A DNA stretch of 64,000 nt from Sanderia malayensis. Its lineage: Eukaryota; Cnidaria; Scyphozoa; Semaeostomeae; Pelagiidae. The first letter of the stretch is position 1. Each line of letters starts with the position of its first letter. The position numbers were made by a program, and so were the translations under genes. The stretch covers positions 1,054,001 through 1,118,000 of the forward strand of contig RQOL01000729.1 of assembly GCA_013076295.1 (NCBI GenBank), read 5' to 3'. This document shows, one piece after another, positions 1 to 12,442 of the stretch. The notes beneath the pieces are model-generated. The model made no database searches. It worked only from the letters and a program-made list of their open reading frames with translations, and was not told the DNA's origin.

Positions 1-130
1 GTTTTGCGAAATCCCTCAAGAGGAACAATAGGAAGTTCACAGACAATTGCCAGTTGGCGCATGCTCAGTTGGGGTGCTCTCCAAACGAGGAAAAGTTTCC
101 ATTCGACACTAGATCGTGGATTTACAATTT

Positions 131-185
131 TGACGTCACGCTAAACTATGAAATCTGTACAAGAAAGAGGTGGTTGTATAAACTC
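131..185 (+). promoter_or_regulatory. CRE plus TATA promoter of the CELF gene
   Basis: A perfect cAMP-response-element palindrome TGACGTCA lies at 131-138 and a TATAAACTC box at 177-185, about 180 bases before the first CELF start codon. The same pair occurs before the gene nested in ARP6 (33991-34012, minus) and at 38802-38834. That these act as a promoter is inferred from motif and position; no transcript start can be seen. Confidence 0.5.
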
Positions 186-364
186 GGGTTATGATTTAGT
201 GTCTGATTTTTGGAATGTTTGAAAGCATGTCTTTACCAAGCAAAGCAGTGTGTAGTGTCTTATAAATGTCCGTGATTTGCAGTTGATAGTCGTCAGTCCG
301 TCTCTGTGTTCAAGTTATTGTGTGTTGTTCTGTTCTTTTCACTTTGTTATATACTAGCTGGAAG

Positions 365-3300
365 ATGTCTTTTCATGTACAAAATGGCATTCATGTTCAA
401 CAACCGAACGGCCAACAAGATTCTCCGCTTTCACACAAGATTTTTGTTGGGCAGGTTCCCCGAACTTGGGAAGAAAAAGATTTACGTCCAATGTTTGAAG
501 AGTTTGGTGAAATTTACGACCTCACCATACTCAGGGATAAATACACTGGGCAGCATAAAGGTATTTATCGATATTTTTATTCATTTGCTTACGTTTTAAA
601 ACTTAGTTTGATGTTTAAAGGAAATTTTAGATGGTATAGTTTTATCATCTGCCTAGGCCTTCAACAGGGTATGCCATGATCAGGATAGGTGGCAGTTAGC
701 AATGTGAAAATATTTGTTGCTTGTTCCGTTCGTAATGCGTAATGCATTTTTGTACTGCATTTGCAGAGGAGAGTACAGGCTCGTGAAGGCTTTTAGTTGA
801 AATAATGTCTTAGTTAATTGTCTCATGACGCTTCTAAAATTTAACGTTGAAAATTAAAGGAAATTTTTAATGCCTTTAGTTTTGGACGGACGGATCTCTG
901 GTCTTTCAACAAACTTGTTTGAAACACAACAAGATAAATGCTCGGTTTAATTGATTTCACTTGCGTTATGGTTGCTTTTCAGTTGCTAATTAATACAGGT
1001 TAACAAGTATAGATTACTTGATATGCCAGCAAACATTACAGGTAGTCAAAAAGTCTTCAGTAATTTGAGTGCTTTGTTCAGAAGATTTTATTTACCAACG
1101 ATGAAAATGAATCCAACTGTTATCTTTTGCTTCAGTTATGTTATTAGTTTGACTGGGTCAAGAGTTTTTCTTAAAATTGAACTGCCACACCCCATTTTTA
1201 TTGTCAACCCCCCACCTGAATAAGGTTATTTCTTTACCCCACCAATGGTCTAGCGATTGTTTTTTGAACCTGTGGCAAATTGAAAGTCAAGAGTTCACCA
1301 ACTATTTTGTCACCTGCAAAAGGTCTTACACAAAATCAGCAATCGTGTGAATGCAAATAAATAATTGTATGTTAAAAATGGCCTTGCCTCATTAATAATG
1401 AGTTCCTGTCAACAATCAGGTTGGATTGTGATGGCGTAATTTTGAGTTTGAACAAGAATATTCGGAAAAATATTAAGGTGTAAGTAAGGCAGTTAAATAA
1501 CTGCACACATGTCTACACAGAAGTTATATTATTTGACATTGCAGTTTTAATGATATTGGCTTGGGTTAGCTATTTAATTCTTGTTCTCACTGCTTATGTT
1601 GTCAGTGGTAGTAGGAAAGGCTCAGCCAAAGGAAAATTCCCTCTGTTTCCTATTGGAACAAGGCATTCAGCTAGATCTCAGTTCTGGCCAAGTCTTTTTT
1701 TGATGAAACAATTGGATTCAAAACACACCTTAATATTCAAGAAAGGTTATTTGTCAATAATATCAATATATCAATCCGTTTTTAATTTAAACTCATTTTG
1801 TAATAATATGAAAGCTTATTCACTGTTTGAGATGTCAAGCCATGATCTGTTATTGTTTGGCCTGCATTGTTTTTTTACAATGGATAGCAGAGATAAAGAT
1901 TAAGGGCAGAGACATTGGATGATAAAGTAAAGAGTATATAATCAATTAGAAAACATAATCACCATTTTCTAAATTATTAACATATCTTTATTCGAATTCC
2001 AGGTTGTGCTTTTTTGACGTTCTGCAACAAAGAATCGGCTATTGAAGCACAGAATTGTCTTCACGAGAGTAAAATTTTACCAGGGGTAGATGTTTTCCCA
2101 TTATTGCTTCTTTCATTCTTAGTCACATATTATTAAGTTAGAATGGATTTATATGCTGAATCGATTCTGCTTTGTTGCTGCTATTTAATTTCTAGTCATT
2201 ATAGAAAAGCTGTATGCATTGCTAAATAACAAAATACTGGAATATCAAATCATTTGATTTTCCTTTCTAGATGCAGAACCCATTACAAGTCAAGCCAGCA
2301 GACAGTGAAACAAAGTCAGGTAGAGTTGATTGCCAAGCCTCAGAATTATCTCTTCTAAAGTTGTATATGCTAGGGTGTTACTGTATGAAGCACAAGATCT
2401 TACTATCTAGGTCCTAATCATATCATTGGAGCCATAGGGCTCAAATCATCTACCAATTCCATTTTCAAATCTAGAAATAAAAATTTATTAGCAGTCATCC
2501 TGCAGAGATTCTGAATCAGTTTTGTGGGCCATTATAGGCCAATAGGAATCACTTGCCAAGTCTCTTCTTCATCATTGCAAACTGTTTCCTGTGTTTTCTA
2601 GAGGAGCGAAAATTATTTATTGGAATGATCAGCAAACATACGTCAGAAGAGGATTTGAAAGTCATGTTTTCTCCGTTTGGTACAATCGAAGAAGTTACTG
2701 TGCTAAAAAATACAAACGGGACCAGTAAAGGTGTGAAACCAAATACTTCCTCTCCGATCTTTACCTGAGATTTCGGTTGTATTATTTGAAAATAGTTCAG
2801 CTCATTCATTTATTCAATGTGTCTAAGTTTTGCATCCCTTTGTTCAGGCTGTGCCTTTTTAAAGTTTGCCACAAGACTTCAAGCCCAAAATGCAGTCATC
2901 AAAATGCATAATAGTACAACAATGGAGGTACACAACACTGATTTTTGCATAGAATTCCTCCAGTTACTTTGATAAATGTATTTCCAATCTGAACTTGTTG
3001 ATAGAGATGATGAAATTTGCAAAATAGTTTGTCGTTTCGTCTAGGGCTGTTCGTCGCCCATCGTGGTCAAGCCTGCAGATACGGAAAAAGATAAGAACCA
3101 GAAACGATTGCAAACAATTGCAAGTAACATGTTTGGTCTTGGGCTTGCCATGCAGATTTCCCAAAACACTGGAAATAATTTAACAGTCGCAGCAAATACA
3201 TATCAACATGTATGCTTGATGCTTTAACTTGAATGAGTTTCAACATAACATTTTCATAGAAAATAGTATATGTTGTTTTGGGCGTGTTCTATATGGAAGT

Positions 3301-5793
3301 TGATAATATATTCTGTCCTTTTTTGTAGCTGCTTCAACAAGCAGTAGCTGGCGGAACGCTTCCTGCTGGGTTGCTTCCATCAGGATTAGTCAATCCAGGT
3401 AATATATCTTGTTTATAGATTTTCATTTCATCTTGCACATCATCATGCCTTCTTGTACACCTTCATGCCTTTTTGTACATCTTCATGCCTTTTTGCATAA
3501 CTTTATGCCTTTTGCACATCTTTCTGTTTTCATCTACATCATTTTACCATCTTGTACATCTTCATTATACCTTTAATCCTTCGTAATTTCTTGCACACCT
3601 TCACATCTGCTCTTACACCTTCATGCACGTTGAGATAGATGACAACATATCTCATTAATTTGCCAGGAAACCCCTCCATGAATGCTCTTGGCATCCCCGG
3701 CACAATGGGGGCAATCGTGGCTGCCGCCGCCCTTGCCAATCAACAACAGCAACAGCAACATTCACAGACAGCGCCCACGCAAGCACAGCTAGGTTTAGCT
3801 GCGCAGGCATTCAATTCGCCAGCATCTTTGAACCAACAGTCTCTCGCCAACTCTTCGCTGACCAACACATCAAGTAATTCTCTGCCTGGCCTCAGCCTCA
3901 GCGATCTCGGCGGTCTTGCTGCTGCTGCGACGGCGCAAAATGCAGCTACCGGTGGTATGTATATTGTTCACACTTTGTTATTTAATGATGATACGTCATG
4001 TTGCATGGTTGAAAAGCGGGTTTTAAACTGATTTACAACTGAGCTTATTTTTTATCTTCACTGCTCATCGCACATGCAGGTATCCAGCTGCCTGGGATGC
4101 AAGCATCAGGATTGCAAGGCAACGCATTGCAAAGCAACGGACTGCAAACTAACGGACTACAAGCTGCTGCCTTGCAGAGCGGTGGACTGCAAGGAGCTGG
4201 ACTTGCCAGTAAGCTTCTTATCTCGCATTTTCAATTGAGCGTTTTACTATTAATTTATAGTGGCAAACGAACTTCTTGAGGAGCTGCGAAACACTCAGAG
4301 AATTTTTGATCGAAATTGATCAATGCTTGTTGCTATTGATTTTGTAGACATGGCTGCAAATTTAGCATCGTCTTTTAACAATACCTCATCAGCTGATGCG
4401 CTTTCGCAAGCTGCCTATTCGGGCATTCAGCAGTATGCAGGTACACAAGCATAGCATAGCATAGCATAGCATAGCATGGTGTTATTAGCTGTTATTTCTC
4501 AGCTCAAAAACCTCAGGCCCTTGAGCTTGGGAGTCAAGGCTGAATTTGAACCATGTGTTTTTGTTATGCTTTAATTTTACCGTTGTTTTTCAGCCACTTT
4601 TCCGAGTGCCTACACGAGCTTGTTCCAGCAACAGAACCAACGAGCTCCACAGAAAGAAGGTGAGAGAGAATAAGACGTGATTGACCCCCCAATTCCCTTC
4701 CTCCTCGCCCCCACAAGCTCTCTACTCGTCTCTCATACAACTCCACGTTTCTCTTCGTCAGCGCGCTTCTGCATCTAATCATGACCTGAAATCTGTATTA
4801 CAGTAAACACCCACATATAATAACCCGGAATTTCGCATCGAACCAATTGTTCGGATACAATAGCCTATTGTTTCGTCTATTGTTTGAGCAGAAATATCAA
4901 CCTGGAAGGCTTTCAATCTGCCTCTTATTATATGCAGGTGTTTACTGTATTACCACTTTGTTTTGCTTGCACGAGCACCGTCATGCCACTCGTTATTTGC
5001 AATTTCTCATTACATTGACAATGACAATTTCAGCCTTGCTTTGCATGTTTCATTCGTCTATCTTACACATCGTTAAGCTTGTTTACCTGTTAAGTCGACG
5101 CCGTAGCTTTAGCAGTATGCCTTTCGATCATCTGTAGGTCCAGACGGCGCAAACCTGTTCATCTACCATCTGCCAACCGAATTTAGCGACGCTGATCTGT
5201 TTCAAACTTTCCTCCCATTCGGCACTGTTGTCAGTGCAAAGGTATTCATCGACAAAAACACGAACCTCAGCAAATGCTTTGGTAGGTTTTTCCCTCAATT
5301 GTTTCATACACTGATATATACATGTTACGTCCACGCTCATCGTAGATTCGTACAGTTGTACGATCACATGTACGGTGAAGCCTACGGAAATTTATGGGGG
5401 TCGATGATTTGTCCGCTGTGGAGAGGTGTCCCTTGTATGGAGGTTGTTGCGTTTGTCAACAATTGACCAACTTATTGGGTAATGAAATATAGGCACAAAA
5501 ATATTTGTCCCTTGTTTAGAGTTCCGCTGTATAGAGGTGGTCGTTCACAGAGTGACAATACATCGCTATATACATTTGAATATTTACAAGTTTATATGCA
5601 TATGGTACATTTACGCCACGCTTGTACCAGAATAATGCACATCACTTCTGGTCTTTATCTTTTAGGTTTTGTGAGCTACGACAATCCAACCTCGGCGCAG
5701 AACGCCATTCAAGCGATGCACGGATTTCAAATCGGTTGTAAGAGATTGAAAGTGCAATTGAAGAGAGCTAAGGATGCCAACAAGCCTTATTAA
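365..5793 (+). CDS. CELF: CELF/Bruno-like RNA-binding protein, three RRMs, 13 exons
   Basis: Splicing and translation regulator that binds U/GU-rich RNA in nucleus and cytoplasm. Exons: 365-560, 2003-2085, 2271-2319, 2602-2730, 2848-2927, 3045-3209, 3329-3398, 3667-3954, 4080-4208, 4348-4440, 4594-4659, 5138-5281, 5666-5793. They join in frame to 539 residues. RRM1 (about 25-105) has [19 protein letters not shown]2 (about 112-190) has [20 protein letters not shown]3 (C-terminal 90) has [11 protein letters not shown] and VSAKVFIDK and ends [15 protein letters not shown], the family's usual C-terminus. The linker between RRM2 and RRM3 is long, with a polyQ run (QQQQQQ) and GLQ repeats, as in CELF1/2. 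Each RRM is cut by a phase-1 intron inside its RNP1 glycine codon. The end of exon 8 could be 3951 instead of 3954 (one glycine fewer); GTATGT at 3955 is the better donor. Confidence 0.95.
3421..3640 (+). repeat. Degenerate pyrimidine-rich minisatellite in CELF intron 7
   Basis: About ten imperfect copies of a 20-22 base unit (CTTCATGCCTTTTTGTACAT and variants) fill most of the intron before exon 8. It is T/C rich and could act as an extended polypyrimidine tract; otherwise non-coding. Confidence 0.65.
4095..4205 (+). repeat. Coding GLQ repeats in CELF exon 9
   Basis: Exon 9 encodes seven LQ/LA-ended short units such as [19 protein letters not shown], built from an imperfect 15-base DNA repeat around CTGCAA. 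It lies in the flexible linker between RRM2 and RRM3, where length change is usually tolerated. Confidence 0.7.
4447..4478 (+). repeat. (AGCAT)n microsatellite
   Basis: Six uninterrupted copies of the pentamer AGCAT lie just after the exon 10 splice donor of the CELF gene. Confidence 0.85.
4801..4948. mobile_element. MITE, CAGTAAA/TA family, copy 1
   Basis: The ends are inverted repeats: CAGTAAACACCC... at the left and ...GGTGTTTACTG at the right, each flanked by TATTA. The core holds AACAATAG-type motifs shared with the copies at 5913, 24201 and 29310. TA target-site duplication and a CAGT terminus are typical of Tc1/mariner-pogo-type elements; it has no transposase. It lies in CELF intron 11. 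Confidence 0.75.
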
Positions 5794-8700
5794 TCGTCGA
5801 TATCGATGTATTGTGAATCAGTGTAAGGTTATATTCAATTCTCTTGCCTTGGGCAGGCATTGCTTGATCCTAAGCTGTTCTGGTGTCATTTTCATTGTGT
5901 GATGGTGATACAGTAAAAATCCGCATATAAGCACCAATGGATTAAGAACCTTCAGGGTGATATTTATATTCAAAACAATAGAAGAAACAATAGCCTATTG
6001 TCTTGGAACAATAGCCTGGATGGAAATTTACAGGTTCTTATATGCGGGTTTTTACTGTATGCTGGTGTAATGTCAGTACGAACCTCAATGCAAGCTTACC
6101 AGTGTGTTGAAGTACAGAACGCAAGCCTGCTCGATACAGTCCCATCGTGTCTGTGTTATTGTAATATTAGACGTTATCTCATACCATTCTCGTTGCTTTT
6201 CAGATTGAAGTCATGCGTGTTTGTATTGGGGTTTTGTTTCCAAATTCGTTGCCTTGATTTCTGTTGTGAATTTAGTTGACAATTATTCGAATTTCGAATA
6301 TTGTCTCGTTTCGTTTTTCGTTTTCGATTATTGATTGGTAGGTATGATTCGTTCGTTATTCTAATTCTCATTGTTGTTTGTTTTAGACTAACGTATTAGT
6401 TTGAAATTATGTCGACAGGCGAGATTTTCCCGGCCAACACACACTGTTAATGCGAGTCTGTTATTCAGAGCACGAGGCTTTCCAAATCGAAGGAGACTCA
6501 ACCCTCAACACATCTGTAAGTTTCAATGTTCCATGTCTCCCTTCCTTGAGCAGCCCCAATCGACATCGAGGTAATGAATTCCCTGGATATAGTACATAGT
6601 CAAAATAAGAGACGTGTACCATACACTATAGGATTTTCAAATGCCACAAGGCTCATTGAAAGGGGTATTGTGCATTTTTCAACATCCTTCGATTTGGTTG
6701 TGCTGTACTGTATTGCAGACGTGGCCTTGAAATTCTTGATCTTGCACTAAATATTTTAGCGTGGCAAGAGCCATTAGTTAATCGTACGAAATATGCTTTA
6801 ATTTACGACTCCTCCGCAGTGGATTGTGGTAAGGGTTATTAGTTGTAGTGTGTTGTTTACATTAATGCGTGGCTGTCGTTGTTTATGATTGTAATGTATG
6901 TTTTGGGGTGCATGGATTAACCTGGACACGTGGTGCTGACGTGTCTCAGGTATAATTAGTATCATTTGTTTAATTTGATTGGTCGTTGTTTGTCAGTCAC
7001 TCGGAACACAATTGTAGGTAAAATTTCAAAAATTTATGTTCACAGAACAATCACACGCATTTAATTAGTTAGAATCGTCGTTCCACGTGTCGGTTTTTTA
7101 AAAATCAACTGTAACAGATGCACGCAGCGCATGTATTTTTGTAACTACTCGTTTCAAATCACGTTATTGGGCTATAGAAGCAGCATCGTCTTACCCGTCG
7201 CAGCTATCGAATCCCTCTGCCTCGAGCGTGACACGCGTTAAAGTCGCACGAGGAATTTGAGCGTGTTTCGTGGCACGATAACGACTAACGTGCAACGTTG
7301 GAGACAGAGCTTCTTGATCGTCGGACGATTTTCGGGACACCTTATCATATGGACGATTCGTTGTGAACAATAGGTTTTATCTATTTCTAATCGTACGTAC
7401 TCAAGCTACACATAGTTTATTAGCAATAAATAATAGTAATTCAAATCGAGGCTCTTCTAAGATGGGGTTATTTAAGGTGACGCACCAGTGTACTGCATGT
7501 TCATTTTAATAAGGTTACTACTTCATGTGTGTATGTGTGTGGAGTATGTATAAGTCGGTAACAATGTCAAATGCTGAGCAAATGCTCCACAAGGTTGCAC
7601 GACGCGATGATTACGTGTTTGTTGTATTTCGTTCGTTATAGTAATGATTATAACTCTAAAAATGGCAAAATATCCCATGATTGGAAATGATCCCCTCCTT
7701 GGGTTATTCCTCGTATTATATAACTGGAAGCATCCCCCCCGTGTATGGCCTCAAGCGGATTGTGTACCCAAGAACAAAAACATAACGCTAGCAGGATTAC
7801 ACGGTCAATAAATTCTATTTCCAGTCGGACTTTCGATAGGCGTGGCATCAAAATCCTTTTTCTTTTATTTTGTACAATGGTTATAAAAATTGTTATTATG
7901 CGTTATAAAAATGCTTGCTTTGCTTGCATGGTAGTGCAACTGCAAACCAACCAACCCGCCGTAATTGCCGGGGGGGGGGTAGTGCATAACAGGGGGTTCA
8001 CTACTGAATGGGTTATTTTGCCATTTTCGAGCCATGGGATTGTATGAAATACCTCGCTATAATTTATTAAATAACCTAACGCATTACATTTGAGCAACTT
8101 CTTATATTGAGTGTAATGTTTTCTAACGACTGCGATTATGATAGCTATCAAGTTATTAATATGGTAGTGTTGCTTTAATTTATAGTAGTATGGTAGTCTA
8201 ATTGATAATTCCTAGAATAACGTTATTTCCAGAAACGTTGTCTCTCTTGGTTCTGGTCTTGTCACAGGTCCACGCATGCTCAGTAACATCACGTCCTCGC
8301 GTGAATTATGTAAACCGGCCTAAATTATTTTACCCACCTTGTTCAGAGGAAAACGCCTTGAAGCTCGTCAATTCACAATACATCGAATACAGGTATGTTG
8401 TAAACATTTGTCTTTGACTATAATGTTGTAATATAAGGCCACCGAGCCAGATTCTAGTGAGTTTTAACATATGTGGCGAATTTCAAGGGTATTCCGAGAC
8501 CGCGTAATTTGAAAACACTTCTTGAAAAAACTTCGGATGTTGAACGTGGGTTCTGCCATGCTTTCTTTCACGAAAGTGAATGGTTTTATTGATCAAAAGC
8601 TGGGATATTATTATTAGTTTAATGGCAACTAACATTTATTTATCGCGCCTCATTGTTTTCTGAACACTTTTCATCAAACTTCAAAAGTTATGAAAGAGAA

Positions 8701-9253
8701 ATGAAAGGAAAAGTAAAGCGTGCTTTGGTTTTCTTTGCTAGAAAATCAACTCTAAATGCAGACACAAAGCAGATGAACACTAACATTTTCAAACTTGGTA
8801 AACTGTCAATGCTTTTTCAAATTAGAAAGCTAAATATCGAATATAAAAGGAACTAAAATATCAAATGATGATAAGACACAACTGATTACAAAATGAGAAA
8901 AAGAAATTCATGTTTAACAGTTTGTTAGTGGATTCTATTAAGTCAAACTTGACAGGAAATCGGAAGCGAAAATAAAGATCGAGCAAAGCAAACAAATGTG
9001 CGTCCCCTTTAATTACAGGAAACGTATATCGTAGCACAACTCAAAACAATAGCCAAAACGTGGATATTATACTGCAGCACTGTGCCGGTTTAATTATCTG
9101 CTGAATTCCATTGCAAATGAATCAGATAAAACAATCCAACCTAAACAATATTTCAGTTGTGAGCTTCAGTTCTAATCAACAAGGAAACACAAAACCTTCT
9201 TCGTTGTCATCTTTCAATGAACCAACTCGTTGTCTACATACATAAAACAGCCA
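5794..9253. other. Non-coding: CELF 3' region and intergenic
   Basis: Convergent gap between CELF (+) and the ZC3H10-like gene (-). It holds one MITE (5913-6058) and the 3' untranslated regions of both genes. A G run (7971-7978) and A/T-rich stretches occur. The open frames are short, with no splice-linked partners or recognisable domain; I see no gene here. Confidence 0.6.
5913..6058. mobile_element. MITE, CAGTAAA/TA family, copy 2 (best preserved)
   Basis: Near-perfect terminal inverted repeats (CAGTAAAAATCCGCATATAAG at left matches the reverse complement of CTTATATGCGGGTTTTTACTG at right), flanked on both sides by TA. No coding capacity. It is the reference copy for the family in this window. 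Confidence 0.85.
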
Positions 9254-10150
9254 CTAGAACTTCGTGTAGCCTTCATATGGAGCAGCCGATGTTGTAGACG
9301 TGTTGTACGAAGATGCAGTGTATTCTTTTGGATACATTGCCTGTGGTGTTTGCCCGGCGGCTGGATGCGGCGGCGGCGCGGCGCCGTTATACGATTCGCG
9401 CGGATATCGCACTGCGGCTGACACGGGTTGCTCGTGTTCTCGCGGGTAGCCAGGGTAAGACACGGTGCCGGCTGCCGCGGGCCCACGGCTGCCGGGTTCA
9501 CCAGCTGCCATCTCACTTTTCAGCTGTGACCTGTAGCGCATGTTCTGTTCGTACAGCGTGTCATTCATGGCCCTCAAATCCGCCACCTGGCGCTGCAAAT
9601 CCGCCACTTTACGCCGTAGCATGTCATTCTCGTCGCTCAGAAACTGGTAATCTAACCCACTGCCGCCTCCGAAACTTTCCCTTTTGCGTTTTCTTGTCAA
9701 ATCGTCTTCGATTATTACGCCACGCTTCTCATTCTCCCATTCTGGCTCTGTGACGTGGCGGAACTTACAACGGTTGCCACGGTTACAGACACCGTTCAGG
9801 AAATCTTTGCACACGTCAGCATCTTTTATGGCCATTGATGGGCCGGGCTGCGTGCTGACGTGCGGGGGAAGTTTACCCGATGCCATGAACATTCGCTCTT
9901 CCTGGCTTGATATGTGCAAATACTTGCAATTCGCACGGTCGCAATTGCCGTTCTGAAAATCCCTACAAACGGGGGGTCTCTCCACTTCCATGGGCCTAAT
10001 ATTTGCTGGGTGAACGAATTTACATTTGCTGCCTCTATTGCACACACCGCGCTTGTAATCTCTACATATGTTATTATCATCATCCTTATTTAATGCTTTC
10101 GCCACTGCAGTTGAAGCCTGCTTTGTTTCATCTGTATTTATATCGGCCAT
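9254..10150 (-). CDS. ZC3H10: ZC3H10-like CCCH zinc-finger protein, single exon
   Basis: 298 residues. Three CCCH fingers: C29/C37/C43/H47 (C-x7-C-x5-C-x3-H), C62/C70/C75/H79 (C-x7-C-x4-C-x3-H) and C114/C122/C128/H132. Then a basic stretch (RKRKR, 153-157), a heptad-like coiled coil at about 170-212 (LSDENDMLRRKVADLQRQV), and a low-complexity P/A/Y-rich tail. Three CCCH fingers followed by an EN.MLR.KV..L coiled coil is the arrangement of animal ZC3H10, an RNA-binding protein linked in mammals to microRNA processing and mitochondrial regulation. The human protein is longer, mainly in its proline-rich tail. Start chosen at the first in-frame ATG, MADINTDE. The absence of introns, unlike the neighbours, could be ancestral or reflect retroposition; no poly-A tract was noted. 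Confidence 0.88.
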   Translation of the reverse strand: MADINTDETKQASTAVAKALNKDDDNNICRDYKRGVCNRGSKCKFVHPANIRPMEVERPPVCRDFQNGNCDRANCKYLHISSQEERMFMASGKLPPHVSTQPGPSMAIKDADVCKDFLNGVCNRGNRCKFRHVTEPEWENEKRGVIIEDDLTRKRKRESFGGGSGLDYQFLSDENDMLRRKVADLQRQVADLRAMNDTLYEQNMRYRSQLKSEMAAGEPGSRGPAAAGTVSYPGYPREHEQPVSAAVRYPRESYNGAAPPPHPAAGQTPQAMYPKEYTASSYNTSTTSAAPYEGYTKF

Positions 10151-12442
10151 GATTTCAAGCTATAAACAGTTACAATGATCTGAAGGTGTCACTTATATCG
10201 CAAAATACTGACCGATCTTCTCCCGTGTTTGAAGCTTTTTAAGCGCTGACCTTGTTCAAATGTCAGCAGTTGAACGCTAGCTTGCTTAACGCTAGCCTGC
10301 TTAACGCTGAGATGTATGTATACGCAGTATGCGCGCTGCAGATAACTTGTGCTTTCTTGCTGCCCCTCGCTTGCTTCGGCGCTGCTTGGAAATATGTGCG
10401 CAGCACGTCGCTTTGCCGCAGAACTCTTTGCAATCTTTCAATGCAGCGATGCCTGGCAATATGCAAAAAGGACGCATCATAAATCACATGATCTATAAAA
10501 CCACTCAAACAATGTCACATGTCACAAAACGGATTGTGAAACTTATTATAATAAAGTTTATCAGTTTGGGCAGATTTTTGCAAAGAGCTGGTGAAATTTA
10601 ACTAAAAGGTCGATTGCTTTGTAAACTGAGTGGAATCACTTAAAAACGATTATAATCCAATAGTTGTCCACTTTGGTACTGGGTCCCCCTCTAATAGGTT
10701 GTTGTTCGGTCATTATGACATATGACAATGGAGCTTTATCAAATTAGGCAAGCATTTGAAGCTTTCGAGCAATATTTTAATTATAAACGGTGCAACGCAC
10801 GTTCTATCGATGGGTTTGAGTTCATGGCTTTGAATTTAGCCAAAGATCGAGAACTTTCCGTGGTCATAAGAACTTAAAAACTACGTCATAGTATCATAAA
10901 GGTGCATTAATTTTATGAATTAACTAATTTTACAAGGATCTAAACAATTATCAACATTATTTATGCTAAAAACGAGCTTTAGTTTGCACTTAAACTTAGG
11001 CCTAACGATAACCGTACGAAATATGTCTGCAAGTTAACTGCTCGTACGATAGAAAATGCGTAATAATTTGCACGAAATATCGTGCAAAAACGAAGAAATA
11101 CAATAGTTTTAAGCCTTACTTTGCAATTACAAATTCATACCACGCATTAGTGATCTACACCAATGGATTTTCGATCACTTTTATGAGTCTCTTCGATAAA
11201 CAACACGGTTGGCCTTGGTGGAATTCATGTAAAAGAACGCATGGAGAAAATCAGTGCGTCGATATGGCCGTTGTTCTCCCGGGGGTTGCCTACTTGCTTC
11301 TTAATAGGTGTAATTGAATAACAATGAACATGCGGACGAGTGAAAGAACTATTCTTTAATGTGGCGTGTAAAGTCGAAATTTCATTGAAATACTTTAAAT
11401 TGAGGACTGAAGGTCCACGCAGGGAATTTTTACCACAGAATTGTTACCACAGGAGCAAGATTACAATTTTATCTCCTCCTTATATATTAACCGGCTGAGC
11501 GAGTCACACACGGCTTGAACAATTGCGGGGGGAGTGCGAGGGGACGACAGCGATTTGACATGTAGATATAACAACAAATAGTTGCTTTGTTGATAAAAGC
11601 TTGCATTGCGTGGTTAAATATATTTGTCGTATAAAACGCCGATGCCTACCATTCAAATGCTTTTTCATTTTGCATTTAAAAATAGACGTCAAATAGGAAG
11701 CATGCTTGACTGATTAGGAATTTTCAATTGTATTGTGTAAAGTATTGTAAATATGATTATAGACACGATGGGTTAATGGTAAATCAGCTGGACTTGTGTG
11801 GTTTTGTTGTGCTTGAGCTTGCAATAGGAAAATATGACGCCTTGTTTGGACCCCTTAAGACGGCAAATCTTCGGAATTTCAACTTCAAAGCTTTCTGAAT
11901 ATAATGCTTCGAAACTTTGGGGTGTTGTGTTACATCGCGCTGCTATTGTTTATGTCACGACATGCCATCTTTTTATAGGATTATCCCCCGTATACAAAAA
12001 CAGTTGATGTCTGGTGGTTCGCCACTCGTCCTGGCTTGTTTCTCGTGTATTTTATTTTACGGCAATATCAAGCCCGTGTCTCAAGCCCTTCGTGTCTGCC
12101 GCTTGTCCACACGAAACAATCAAAGAAATTACCTGCCGCCATTATGGGGCATGGAAACCACATTTAAGTCCTCACAGGGAGGTTGTGTTTGCTCGTCTTT
12201 TGTGGCAAGATTGCATTGGGCATCAGGCGTCCTTTCTACATTGACAGAAACAGAATGAGAAAACATATATAATGCTGCTACTTCACGGTCCATGTTTCAT
12301 TTATCGGTTAATTTGAAAGCTTAACCAGTCGGTCAAAGCTTAGAGAATGTTCACAGCTTGTTTATACGGCTTTTTATTCAACATTTCAGTGATTTTATCA
12401 TCGATGGTTTGAGGAAGCAGCCCTGCCAATAGAGCTGCTTCA
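10151..12442. other. Intergenic between divergent ZC3H10-like and AEBP2-like genes
   Basis: Upstream region of both genes. A short tandem repeat (AACGCTAGCTTGCTT, about 2.5 copies) lies at 10272-10310, and TATATAA at 12266-12272 could serve the AEBP2-like gene. Otherwise A/T-rich, with no supported gene. Confidence 0.5.

Noticed and set aside
9313..9753. 146-codon plus-strand frame inside the ZC3H10-like gene
   Set aside because: Antisense shadow of the CCCH gene, rich in Arg/Cys/Ser as expected from the complementary strand.
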